From Frigididesulfovibrio sp031553235 (lineage in GTDB: Bacteria > Desulfobacterota > Desulfovibrionia > Desulfovibrionales > Desulfovibrionaceae): DNA of 64,000 bases. Of this stretch, positions 8,219 to 16,380 are shown piece by piece (position 1 is the stretch's first letter; the number at the start of each line of letters is the position of its first letter). A program made the translations under genes and the position numbers. The notes beneath the pieces were generated by a model. It did not search any database. It was given only the letters and a program-made list of their open reading frames with translations, and was not told where the DNA came from. Location of the stretch: the NCBI GenBank assembly GCA_031553235.1, contig JAVBLS010000007.1, forward strand, positions 1 through 64,000, written 5' to 3'.

Positions 8219-10228
8219 TTATTCGGTGGCCTTGGCGAGTTGCGGATTTTCGCCCGGGCCCGCCGGCAACAGGTTCCCGTTCAGCCGGGCCAACGCCTTG
8301 ACCTTGGGCGTGTTCCGCATGACCACGCTTTCTTTCAACTCACCACGGCTGTACAGGTCATAGGCGCACTGATAGGAAGCGACGGCCCGCAGGTAACGCC
8401 GGCCGTCCGGACCGCTCGGCTCCTTGGCCTGGTGCGGCTTGCCGTTGGCCTCGGCGGTCGGCTGCAACACCGTCAGGCCGTGGGCATCCAGAAAGCCGAG
8501 CAGTTGATAGGTAGAAATCCAGGCCCGCCCTTCTTCCGGGCGCATGGTCAGAATATTCCGGCCAAAAAACTGCGAACGATATTCCCAACCCAGTAAAGAA
8601 AACAGCGTGGGCCCCAAGTCCACCTGGCTGCACAAGGTGTCGACCTTTTGCGGCTGAATGAGCTTGGGAGCATAAATGATGCTCACGATGCCGTAGCCGC
8701 CGGCCGGAACATAGGTTTTGCCGGCCACCGCTTCGGGGTGATCCCCCACAAAGATGAAGACAGTATTGTCAAACCAGGGCTTGACCGAAGCCTCTTTGAT
8801 AAAACGGCCGATGGCGTAGTCGCTGTATTCGACCGCCCCTTGCCGGCTGTTCCCCGAAGGAATGGACACCCTGCCGGCGGGATAGGTGTAAGGCCTATGG
8901 TTGGAGGTGGTCAGCACCACCTGATGAAAGGGCCGGCCGGCCGCGTAAGAGGCATCAGCCTGATCCAGCACCTCGCCGAAGAGATCTTCGTCACATTGCC
9001 CCCAAGCCGAGGCAAAGGTTTTGCACGCCTTGGAAAAGTCGGTTTTGTCCACAATTTTGTAGCCGTTGCCCGCGAAAAAGTCGTTCATGTTGTCAAAATA
9101 GCCATACCCACCGTAAATGAACGTCCGATCATAGCCTTTCTCCCTGAAAACGCTGCCCATGGAGAACAAGCCCGAGTTGTTTGGACGGCGGACGATGGAG
9201 TTGCCGGGCGTGGGCGGCAGGCTCAGAATGATGGCCTCCAGACCGCGCACCGTACGGGTGCCGGTTGAGCGCATATTGGCGAAGAACAACCCTTCGTGAG
9301 ACAGACGCACCAGGTTGGGCGTTTCTTCTCCCAGCCGGTCCAGGCCGGCGCTTTCCATGACCACTAGTATGACGTTGGGGCGTATGGCCGGCCGCGTGGG
9401 CAACATCTCGCGGCGCACATCTTCGGGAACCGGCGAGATAAAAGCCGAATCCGATTCGGCCAGATCGGCCTTGAGGATCCGAAAGGCCTCATCTTTGTCC
9501 ATAATCGGATAGAAGGCATGGTAGTTCAGAGAGTTGTTCCAGAAGGCGGAAAACAGCTCATACGGTCCGTTGTAGCCGCCCTCCGCGTATCCCCTGTTGG
9601 CGCCTGCCCCCAAGGGAGAAAAGAACAAAAAAACCATGGCCGCGGCACCGGCATACAGCCCGAACAGGCCGAGTCTGGCCGGCAGCCGCAGGCCAAGCCG
9701 TGGCCGCCCGGTGCCCGCAACATATCGCCACATCAGGGCGGTCAACCCCAGAGCCCCAAGGCCGATGCCTCCCAACACCTTGACCAGGGGATACGATTCC
9801 ACGATGTTACGAATAACTTCGGTGGTATAGATAAGGTAGTCGACGGCGATGAAATTGAAGCGGGTGTGGAATTCGTCCCAAAAACAATATTCCGCCGCCA
9901 TGCCGAAGAGCAGTACCGCGACGAAGAGAAAGAGGCAGGTTGCCGCGTAGATTCTGCCGCCGCGCCGGGTGAAAAAGCGCCCAGAAGGAAGCAGGAACAA
10001 AAACGCGGGCAGGGCCAGAACAAAAAAACCTGCCGCCAGATCGTTGCAAAAACCGCGTAGAAACATGGCAACCGTATTGAGCAGATTGCCCTGAAAGTCG
10101 GACGGGAACCCGACCATCAGGACGACGCGCGTGACGGCCCCCAGAATAAGATACGCCGCGATCATCGCGCCAAGACAACGAAAGCGCGAAACCGACAACA
10201 GCCCGGGTATATTTTCTTTTTCAGACAT
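8219..10228 (-). CDS. LtaS-like membrane sulfatase / phosphoglycerol transferase family protein
   Basis: This 669-residue protein has about five transmembrane segments in residues 15-210 and then an extracytoplasmic sulfatase-superfamily domain. The domain starts with NVILVVMES near residue 283. A TGTRTVRGLEA segment probably holds the nucleophilic Thr, and FVFVGDHPE-type metal ligands follow (here FIFVGDHPE). LtaS-like enzymes transfer phosphoglycerol or phosphoethanolamine; in Gram-negatives they usually modify periplasmic glucans, LPS or other glycans. ATG at 10226-10228 is preferred over the adjacent TTG because AAGGAG is correctly spaced. The gene is divergent from a Cpx-like two-component system, which may regulate it. 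The true substrate cannot be read from sequence. Confidence 0.85.
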   Translation of the reverse strand: MSEKENIPGLLSVSRFRCLGAMIAAYLILGAVTRVVLMVGFPSDFQGNLLNTVAMFLRGFCNDLAAGFFVLALPAFLFLLPSGRFFTRRGGRIYAATCLFLFVAVLLFGMAAEYCFWDEFHTRFNFIAVDYLIYTTEVIRNIVESYPLVKVLGGIGLGALGLTALMWRYVAGTGRPRLGLRLPARLGLFGLYAGAAAMVFLFFSPLGAGANRGYAEGGYNGPYELFSAFWNNSLNYHAFYPIMDKDEAFRILKADLAESDSAFISPVPEDVRREMLPTRPAIRPNVILVVMESAGLDRLGEETPNLVRLSHEGLFFANMRSTGTRTVRGLEAIILSLPPTPGNSIVRRPNNSGLFSMGSVFREKGYDRTFIYGGYGYFDNMNDFFAGNGYKIVDKTDFSKACKTFASAWGQCDEDLFGEVLDQADASYAAGRPFHQVVLTTSNHRPYTYPAGRVSIPSGNSRQGAVEYSDYAIGRFIKEASVKPWFDNTVFIFVGDHPEAVAGKTYVPAGGYGIVSIIYAPKLIQPQKVDTLCSQVDLGPTLFSLLGWEYRSQFFGRNILTMRPEEGRAWISTYQLLGFLDAHGLTVLQPTAEANGKPHQAKEPSGPDGRRYLRAVASYQCAYDLYSRGELKESVVMRNTPKVKALARLNGNLLPAGPGENPQLAKATE

Positions 10229-10308
10229 CAAATCTCCTTTTCCCGGCGGAACGTCGCCGCAAGCAGACGAACACCGCCGATACGAATTCTTCTTATACCC
10301 CCACTATC

Positions 10309-10335
10309 TGTAACGTGGCCGCACGCTTTGTAACG
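10309..10335. promoter_or_regulatory. TGTAACG direct repeats, possible response-regulator site
   Basis: TGTAACG occurs at 10309-10315 and again at 10329-10335, exactly 20 bases apart (two helical turns). The repeats lie between the divergent sulfatase and response-regulator genes. CpxR-type regulators bind direct GTAAA repeats, so this could be the autoregulatory site of the adjacent system. This is an inference from position and pattern. Confidence 0.35.
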
Positions 10336-10427
10336 AAACGTCATTCTATATCCTGGCCGCTTTCCCACCAGAGCTTTTTCCTCTATGCTTGCGTGGCTTT
10401 CGCCAAATACGGCGGAAAGGTGCGACT

Positions 10428-11126
10428 ATGCGAAACATTCTGATTATTGACGACGATGTGGAGTTGTGCGGGCTGCTTACAGAATATCTGCCTGCCGAGG
10501 AATTCGCCTGCTCTTGCGCCCATAGGGCTGAAACCGGCCTGGCGCTGGCCACGGAGCGGAGCTGGGATCTGCTCTTGCTGGACGTTATGCTGCCCGGAGC
10601 GGGCGGGCTTGAAGTCCTGAGCCGACTCAGACGCAATCCGGCCACGGAGCATTTGCCGGTGCTGATGCTCTCGGCCAGAGGCGAGGAAAGCGACAAGGTG
10701 GTGGGCCTGGAACTGGGGGCGGACGACTATCTGGCCAAACCGTTCGGCGCCCGCGAGCTTTTGGCCCGCATCCGGGCTCTGTTGCGCCGGGCGACCCCGA
10801 CCCCCGAGCCGGAGCCGCCCGTGCAGGCGGGCGATCTGCGGCTGCTGCCGGGGTCTTTGCTGGTCAATGTGTCTGGAAGGAATGTGGAAGTTTCGGCCAT
10901 GGAACTGCGTTTGCTCGAAGCTCTGCTCGAAATTCCCGGCACGGTGGTCGGGCGGGACAACTTGTACCATACCGTCATGGGCCATGCCTCCCATCCCTTT
11001 GACCGCCGGCTGGACATGCTGGTCAGCCGGCTGCGGAAAAAATTGGGGCCGCGCGGGGACGGCGGCGAACGCATCCGGGCTGTGCGCGGCGAAGGTTACG
11101 CCTACTTGCTGCCGGGGGAAGCATGA
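10428..11126 (+). CDS. OmpR-family response regulator (CpxR-like)
   Basis: The 232-residue protein has an N-terminal receiver and a C-terminal winged helix. The receiver shows the acidic IIDDD cluster, the phosphoacceptor in LLLDVMLPG near residue 52, the conserved Ser/Ala region MLSARGEE and the Lys in YLAKPFG. The DNA-binding half ends with the typical RRLDMLVSRLRKKLG and RGEGYAYLLP. The start at 10428 has GGAAAGG upstream and gives the usual N-terminus. It overlaps the kinase gene by four bases (ATGA), indicating translational coupling and a cognate pair. Confidence 0.93.
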   Translation: MRNILIIDDDVELCGLLTEYLPAEEFACSCAHRAETGLALATERSWDLLLLDVMLPGAGGLEVLSRLRRNPATEHLPVLMLSARGEESDKVVGLELGADDYLAKPFGARELLARIRALLRRATPTPEPEPPVQAGDLRLLPGSLLVNVSGRNVEVSAMELRLLEALLEIPGTVVGRDNLYHTVMGHASHPFDRRLDMLVSRLRKKLGPRGDGGERIRAVRGEGYAYLLPGEA

Positions 11127-12178
11127 ACCTGAAGCGTCGCCTGAACGCTCTTCCCTTTTCCCGGCAGGTTTTCTGGGTAACCCTGGTGTCGTTGGCCTTG
11201 CTTGTGGCCTTTGTGGAAGTACTCGGCGACCAGGTGCTCGAGCCTCTCTTCACTTCGGTCTTCAGCGCTCCGCCGGATACTGCCGAAACCATACTCTGGG
11301 GCTTCGGCATTCTTCTGCCCGCCCTGCTCTGCAGCCGGCTCCTGTCGCGCTTTGTGGAAAGACGTCTCGACAACCTGGCGACCACGGGCGCCCGCCTGGC
11401 CGCAGGCGACTTGACCGCGCGCATTGCCCCGCCCGACAACAACGAGGACGCCTTCGGCAAGATGACCACCGAATTCAACGCCATGGCCCAAAAACTTGAG
11501 GATCTTTTTGCCGCCGAGCGCCGGCTGCTGGCCGACATCTCCCACGAGTTGCGTTCCCCCCTGACACGCCTGGGTATGGCTCTGGCCTTGGCCGAGCGAG
11601 ATGCCGACGACCGGGTCCGCCGCCGGCTGGAAGTCATGGAATCCGAAGTGGAGCGAATGAACGAACTGGTGGCCGTGCTGCTGCAGCAGGGCAGGCTATC
11701 TCTGCAGTCGATGGAAAAAACGTCGGTGGATCTCAGCGACCTGCTGCGCACGGTGGCGGCCGACGCCGCCTTTGAGGGGCGCGCAACCGGCAAAATCGTC
11801 GGCGGCGACATCGAGGACGGCCTGGTGGTCCAGGGTGCCGCCATGAGCCTGCGTAGCCTGTTTGCCAATATGGCGGACAACGCCTTGCGTTATACTCCCG
11901 AGGGAAGCTCTGTGGAAATTCACGGCCGTCGGGACAACGGGTGCATTCTGGTGGAGGTGCGCGACCACGGCCCCGGCGTGCCCGAAGACATGCTCGAAGA
12001 TATCTTTCGGGCTTTTTTTCGGGTTGATGACTCCCGCGACAGACAGACCGGCGGTGTGGGTCTGGGGCTGGCGCTGGCCAGACAGGCCGCTCTGGCCCAC
12101 GGGGGCGAGATCAGCGCGCAAAACGTTGCTCCGGGCCTGCTGATTCGCGTCGTCCTGCCCGCCCGCCGGCAGGAATGA
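11123..12178 (+). CDS. membrane sensor histidine kinase (CpxA/EnvZ-like)
   Basis: This 351-residue kinase has two transmembrane segments (about 17-35 and 52-70) with an unusually short region between them, then a HAMP linker. The HisKA phosphoacceptor is in DISHELRSPLTRLG near residue 141. The ATPase domain carries the N-box MADNALRYTPEG, the G1 motif VRDHGPGVPE and the G2 motif GGVGLGLALARQ. The small periplasmic loop leaves little room for a ligand domain, so it probably senses a membrane or envelope state, directly or through a partner. It is translationally coupled to the upstream regulator. Confidence 0.93.
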   Translation: MNLKRRLNALPFSRQVFWVTLVSLALLVAFVEVLGDQVLEPLFTSVFSAPPDTAETILWGFGILLPALLCSRLLSRFVERRLDNLATTGARLAAGDLTARIAPPDNNEDAFGKMTTEFNAMAQKLEDLFAAERRLLADISHELRSPLTRLGMALALAERDADDRVRRRLEVMESEVERMNELVAVLLQQGRLSLQSMEKTSVDLSDLLRTVAADAAFEGRATGKIVGGDIEDGLVVQGAAMSLRSLFANMADNALRYTPEGSSVEIHGRRDNGCILVEVRDHGPGVPEDMLEDIFRAFFRVDDSRDRQTGGVGLGLALARQAALAHGGEISAQNVAPGLLIRVVLPARRQE

Positions 12179-12215
12179 ATCCCGCACGGCGCACGCCCGT
12201 ATCCCGCCCCTGCGG

Positions 12216-12244
12216 TTTACAATCGGACGGTAAGAGTTTATAGG
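12216..12244 (+). promoter_or_regulatory. candidate sigma-70 promoter of the amino acid transporter
   Basis: TTTACA at 12216-12221 and TATAGG at 12239-12244 have a 17-base spacer and lie about 50 bases before the permease start. Confidence 0.5.
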
Positions 12245-12295
12245 CTCTCAAGTCGTCAGGCGCATTTTTCCATCCCCAACCGACGAGTTACACAG

Positions 12296-13093
12296 ATGCC
12301 CAATACCGAAGCGCAGCACCCGGTGCGCATTGAGGTCACGGACGGCGCCTCCATTCCCGATCCCAAAGACAAGCGCATCGTCACAGCCTGGTCTTTGAGC
12401 CTCACGGGCGCCATTGCCGTGCTCATCTACCTGTGCACCGCCTACCCCGATTCGTACGGCAAAGTGGCCTCGCTTCTGCCCGAGGGCATCGTCGTCACTT
12501 TCCAGGCCTGCTTCCTGGGCATCTGCGGGGCCGTGCCCCTGGGCTGCCTGGTGGGCCTGGGCCGCTTGTCGCGCTTTCGCCCCGTCAACCTGCTGGCTTC
12601 GACCTACGTCGAGATTATCCGCGGCATCCCGCTGCTGGTGCAGCTTTTCTACATCTTCTTCTCGCTGAACTACTACCTGCAGGTGCCGGACATGATCGCC
12701 GCGATCATCGCTCTGAGCTTCTGCTACGGCGCTTACATGGGCGAGGTCTTCCGGGCCGGGATCAGCGCCATCGGCATCGGTCAGACCGAAGCCTCGCGCT
12801 CCCTGGGCTTCAATCGGGTGCAAACCATGTGGTACATCATTCTGCCCCAGGCTTGGCGTACCATTCTGCCTCCCATCGGCAACGAATGCATTGCCATGCT
12901 CAAAGATACCTCGCTGCTCTCCGTGGTGGCCATGACGGACATGTTCCGCATCGGCCGGGAATATGCCTCGGTGTCGTTCCAATACTTCGAGACCTACACC
13001 ATCATCGCCCTGATCTATCTGATCATCACTTTGATTCTCTCCAAGTGCGTCAGCATCATGGAAGCAAGGTTGTCCCACTATGACAGACGCTGA
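12296..13093 (+). CDS. polar amino acid ABC transporter permease
   Basis: This 265-residue protein is an inner-membrane subunit of the His/Glu/Gln importer family. It has about five membrane segments after a roughly 30-residue cytoplasmic N-terminal extension. The EAA loop that contacts the ATPase is visible as EASRSLGFNRVQTMWYIILP. REIIRGIPLLVQLF-like sequence (here VEIIRGIPLLVQLFY) marks the family. It overlaps the ATPase gene by 14 bases. No periplasmic binding protein gene is found in the window, so the partner must be encoded elsewhere. The particular amino acid cannot be assigned. Confidence 0.92.
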   Translation: MPNTEAQHPVRIEVTDGASIPDPKDKRIVTAWSLSLTGAIAVLIYLCTAYPDSYGKVASLLPEGIVVTFQACFLGICGAVPLGCLVGLGRLSRFRPVNLLASTYVEIIRGIPLLVQLFYIFFSLNYYLQVPDMIAAIIALSFCYGAYMGEVFRAGISAIGIGQTEASRSLGFNRVQTMWYIILPQAWRTILPPIGNECIAMLKDTSLLSVVAMTDMFRIGREYASVSFQYFETYTIIALIYLIITLILSKCVSIMEARLSHYDRR

Positions 13094-13820
13094 GCCCATC
13101 ATCCGCATCCACAACGTCTACAAGTTCTTCAAGGACGTCATCGCCCTGCGCGACGTCTCCCTTGAGGTGCAGCCCGGCGAAAAAGTGGTGATCATCGGTC
13201 CGTCCGGCTCGGGCAAAAGCACCCTGCTGCGTTCCATCAACCGCCTCGAGTCCGTGGACCAGGGCAGCATTGAAGTGGACGGCAAGGACGTGCTCGACCC
13301 CAACGCGAACATCAACGCCATCCGCCAGGAACTGGGCATGGTGTTCCAAAGCTTCAACCTGTTCCCGCACATGACTGTGCTGGAGAACCTGATCCTCGCA
13401 CCCATGAAGCTGCGCCGCATCTCGCGCAACGAAGCCGTGGAAACGGCCATGCGTCTGCTGGCCAAAGTGGACATTGTGGACAAGGCCCAGGCCTATCCGT
13501 CCATGCTCTCTGGCGGACAACAGCAGCGCGTGGCCATTGCCCGGGCCCTGGCCATGAACCCCAAGATCATGCTTTTTGACGAGCCCACCTCGGCCCTGGA
13601 CCCCGAAACCACCGGAGAAGTACTTGACGTCATGGTCACCTTGGCCAGGGAAGGCATGACCATGGTGGTGGTGACCCACGAAATGGCCTTTGCCCGCGAG
13701 GTGGCCGACCGGATCATCTTCATGGACCAGGGCGAGATTCTGGAACAAGGCGTGCCCGAGCACTTTTTCACCAATCCCGAGCACCCTCGCCTGCAGCGCT
13801 TCCTGCAGCAGATTCTCTGA
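13080..13820 (+). CDS. polar amino acid ABC transporter ATP-binding protein (GlnQ-like)
   Basis: The 246-residue ATPase powers the importer formed with the preceding permease. Walker A is GPSGSGKST near residue 40, the Q-loop is VFQSFNLFPHMTV, and the signature is LSGGQQQRVAIARAL. Walker B is MLFDEPTSALDPE, and the switch His is in VVTHEMAFA. These details match the GlnQ/HisP family closely, and the length is normal. The start overlaps the end of the permease, so both subunits are probably made together. The operon ends here before a hairpin-rich spacer. Confidence 0.95.
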   Translation: MTDAEPIIRIHNVYKFFKDVIALRDVSLEVQPGEKVVIIGPSGSGKSTLLRSINRLESVDQGSIEVDGKDVLDPNANINAIRQELGMVFQSFNLFPHMTVLENLILAPMKLRRISRNEAVETAMRLLAKVDIVDKAQAYPSMLSGGQQQRVAIARALAMNPKIMLFDEPTSALDPETTGEVLDVMVTLAREGMTMVVVTHEMAFAREVADRIIFMDQGEILEQGVPEHFFTNPEHPRLQRFLQQIL

Positions 13821-13830
13821 TCAAACTATC

Positions 13831-14040
13831 GGCCGCCCACACATCGTGTGTGGGACGGCCTGTCGCGGGCCGGGCGGCGCCGGGGGGCGCGGTCCCCGGC
13901 TTACCCGAAAAACGCCCGCTCCGCTACGCGGTTCCCGCACCTCCTGTGCGGGAACGCGGCCCTTCGGGCCGACGCCTTTGGCGTTTGCGGAGAACAACCG
14001 TTGGAAAAACCCGTGCGGCAAGGTTTCCACCTTCCGCACG
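13831..14040. repeat. cluster of short hairpins (REP-like) between genes
   Basis: The 248-base gap contains at least five inverted repeats in a row. One is at 13831-13860 (CCCACACA/TGTGTGGG inside GGCCG/CGGCC). A second is at 13931-13955 (GTTCCCGCAC with GTGCGGGAAC). Smaller ones are GGCCC/GGGCC at 13958-13970 and ACGCC/GGCGT near 13972-13984. The last is a long imperfect one at 14012-14040 (CGTGCGG and AAGGT arms). None is followed by a long T run. The first may end the transporter transcript. The series looks like a dispersed intergenic repeat, which a genome-wide search would test. Confidence 0.5.
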
Positions 14041-14068
14041 ATACCCTCGGAAAGCGTAGGAAAAGTGT

Positions 14069-14710
14069 ATGGTCCTGTCCCTGATCATTTTCGACTGTGA
14101 CGGCGTGATCCTCGAAAGCGTTGACTGCAAAAGCCGCGCCTTTGAGCGCATCGGCCGTGAATACGGCCTTGCGGCCGGCGAGGCTCTGCTGCAGTATCAC
14201 TTGGCCCACGGTGGGGTGAACCGGGTGCAGAAATTCCAGTGGTTTTTCCAGGAAGTGCTTGGCCGGGAAATCGGCCCGGAAGAGATGGAAAGTCTGAAAA
14301 AGAAATTCGCGGACTACGCCCTGGACGAGGTCCGCGCCTCCGGTCCCGTGCCCGGCGTTCTGGACGTGCTGGACCGCTGGAAGGGCCACGTGCCCATGTA
14401 TGTAGCTTCCGGCGCGCCCCACGAAGAACTGGTCGACATCCTGGAAAACAAGGGGCTGGCCCACTACTTCGCCGGCATCTACGGTGCGCCTCCCGGCAAA
14501 ACCGAACTGCTGCGGCTGATCCTGCGCGTTTCCGGCCTGCCTGCCTCCAACGCTCTGATGGTCGGTGACAGCGACACCGACCGCTATGCCGCCGAAGCCG
14601 TGGGCGCGCGCTTCTACGGCCGGGGCGAGCACTTCAGGCACTCTCCCTGGCCCTGGCACGAAGACCTGACCGTGCTCAACGATTTTCTGGAAGAAATGAA
14701 CGAAGAATAG
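14069..14710 (+). CDS. HAD-superfamily phosphatase, phosphoglycolate phosphatase-like
   Basis: The 213-residue protein has the HAD motif I as IIFDCDGVIL with the nucleophilic Asp. Motif II is YVASGAPHE, motif III is the Lys in PPGKTELL, and motif IV is VGDSDTDRYAA. The helical cap at residues 20-90 places it with beta-phosphoglucomutase and Gph-type enzymes. These hydrolyse small phosphorylated sugars or glycolate 2-phosphate. The exact substrate is unknown. TAGGAAAA precedes the ATG. It stands alone, after the hairpin cluster and before a converging terminator. Confidence 0.85.
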   Translation: MVLSLIIFDCDGVILESVDCKSRAFERIGREYGLAAGEALLQYHLAHGGVNRVQKFQWFFQEVLGREIGPEEMESLKKKFADYALDEVRASGPVPGVLDVLDRWKGHVPMYVASGAPHEELVDILENKGLAHYFAGIYGAPPGKTELLRLILRVSGLPASNALMVGDSDTDRYAAEAVGARFYGRGEHFRHSPWPWHEDLTVLNDFLEEMNEE

Positions 14711-14904
14711 CAAATCATTGCCAACCCCGGCGGCCTTCTCCATACAATATTCGGGAATCGCCGCACCAAGCGCGCCGGCAATCATCGACTTTGCCATCAA
14801 CTACCGGGCGGAACAAAACCGCGAAAATATAAAGATATACAGAAGCGCCTGCACCGCATTGAAAAAACTTGCCGAGCTCAAAAAACCGATCTGCGACAAC
14901 GAAG
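14711..14904 (+). other. short AT-richer spacer with a doubtful 65-codon frame
   Basis: A frame from a TTG at 14718 to TAG at 14915 would give 65 residues rich in Lys, Glu and Ala at the C-terminal end. It lacks a convincing ribosome site and matches no family I know. The segment is visibly richer in A and T than the flanking genes. It could be a small gene, a decayed fragment or simply spacer. Confidence 0.2.
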
Positions 14905-14936
14905 AAAGGCGGTAGAGCGATGCCCGGCCGCCTTTT
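14905..14936. terminator. bidirectional terminator between HAD gene and selA
   Basis: AAAGGCGG at 14905-14912 pairs with CCGCCTTT at 14928-14935 around a 15-base loop. T runs leave on both strands (TTTT on plus, TTTCTT on minus), suiting two convergent transcripts. Confidence 0.5.
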
Positions 14937-14958
14937 GAGTGAGAAAGAATAGGAAAGG

Positions 14959-16380
14959 TTACAGGGCCGGACTGTCGGCCATGGCACCCCGTAGCGTCTC
15001 CGCCGCCAGGGCGAACTCCTGGTCACGCAAAGTGCGCGGGTCCAAATGAAAGGCATTGTCTTCGACCCGTCCAACCAAAGGGATGTCGGCGGCCAACAGC
15101 CGGGCGCGCAGGATTTCGGACGACAACCCGGTTTCCAGGCGCACCAGGGAAGTGGGCAGATCCCGCTCGGGAAAGGCTCCACCACCTACGCGCGAAACGC
15201 CGGGCACCACCGTGGCGCCCAGGCCGGGCACCTCGGCCAGGGCTTGGGCCAAAGCTTCGGCCCGCATGCGCAACTCCTCCGGCGCGGCGCAGATCATCGC
15301 CAGGGTGGGCACCCGCCGCACCGCTTCTTCCGGCTCCAGGTACAGACGCAACACGGCCTCCAGGGCGGCCAGGGTCAGCTTGTCGATACGCAGGGCGCGC
15401 AAAAGCTGACATTTTTTGATCCGGTCGATATATTCTTTTTTCCCCGCGATGATCCCGGCCTGGGGCCCGCCCAGCACCTTGTCGCCGCTGAAAGTGACCA
15501 CGTCCACCCCGGCCGCGATCACCGCCTGGACCGTGGGCTCATCGGCCAGAGCGGGCAGGCCGTGGGCCGCGAAATTACACAGGGAACCGCTGCCGAGATC
15601 TTCGATCAAGGGCAGGCTGTGGGCATGGGCCAGGTCGGCCAGATCGGCGGTCGGGACCTCGGCGAAAAAACCCTCGATGCGATAGTTGGAGGTATGCACC
15701 TTGAGGATGGCCGCAGTCCGCTCGGTGATCGCCGCCCGGTAGTCCTCGGGGTGGGTGCGGTTGGTGGTGCCCACCTCACGCAAGGTGCAGCCGCCGCGCT
15801 CCATGACTTCAGGAATGCGAAAGCTGCCGCCGATTTCCACCAGCTGCCCGCGCGAAACCACCACTTCCCGGCCTTTGCACAGGGCGTCCAGAACCAAGAG
15901 CACGGCCGCGGCGTTGTTGTTCACAGCCAGGGTGGCCTCGGCCCCGGTGAGCCGGCAGACCAGGGCCTCGACATGGCTGTAGCGGCTGCCGCGCGCCCCG
16001 GTTGCCAAATCGAACTCCAGATTGGAATAGGAACCGGCCGCCTCGGCCACGGCGGCCACGGCCTCCGGCGGCAACAGGCTGCGGCCCAGGTTGGTGTGGA
16101 TGACCACGCCGGTGGCGTTGAGCACCCGGCGCAGATGCGGCCGGCAAAACGCTTCGACGTGACGCAGCAGGGCCGGCAACAAAGCAGGCAGGGCCAGTTC
16201 CACAGGCGAGGTGATCGTGCCGGCCGCGATGCCGGCTCGTCTGGAGTTGAGAAAGGCCTCGGCCGCGTCACGCAGGAGAGGACGGGGAGTGGCGGCGCAC
16301 AAAACCGGGGCGGCCTCGCCCAAGGTGTTGAGCACCGCATCCATAGCCGGCAGAGCACGGTACAGTTCGGCGCTCATCAT
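14959..16380 (-). CDS. selA: L-seryl-tRNA(Sec) selenium transferase SelA
   Basis: This 473-residue PLP enzyme converts seryl-tRNA(Sec) to selenocysteinyl-tRNA(Sec) using selenophosphate, so the organism should make selenoproteins. The N-terminal domain leads into RVLNATGVVIHTNLGR, a SelA hallmark. The PLP lysine lies in FSGDKVLGGPQAG, and the HTSNYRIEGF and SRVGGGAFPERDLPT segments are also typical. The length is normal. The first ATG overlaps the glmS stop (ATGATGA), so it is translated with glmS. Neither selB, selD nor selC was seen in the window, but selU is present at 32252. Confidence 0.97.
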   Translation of the reverse strand: MMSAELYRALPAMDAVLNTLGEAAPVLCAATPRPLLRDAAEAFLNSRRAGIAAGTITSPVELALPALLPALLRHVEAFCRPHLRRVLNATGVVIHTNLGRSLLPPEAVAAVAEAAGSYSNLEFDLATGARGSRYSHVEALVCRLTGAEATLAVNNNAAAVLLVLDALCKGREVVVSRGQLVEIGGSFRIPEVMERGGCTLREVGTTNRTHPEDYRAAITERTAAILKVHTSNYRIEGFFAEVPTADLADLAHAHSLPLIEDLGSGSLCNFAAHGLPALADEPTVQAVIAAGVDVVTFSGDKVLGGPQAGIIAGKKEYIDRIKKCQLLRALRIDKLTLAALEAVLRLYLEPEEAVRRVPTLAMICAAPEELRMRAEALAQALAEVPGLGATVVPGVSRVGGGAFPERDLPTSLVRLETGLSSEILRARLLAADIPLVGRVEDNAFHLDPRTLRDQEFALAAETLRGAMADSPAL

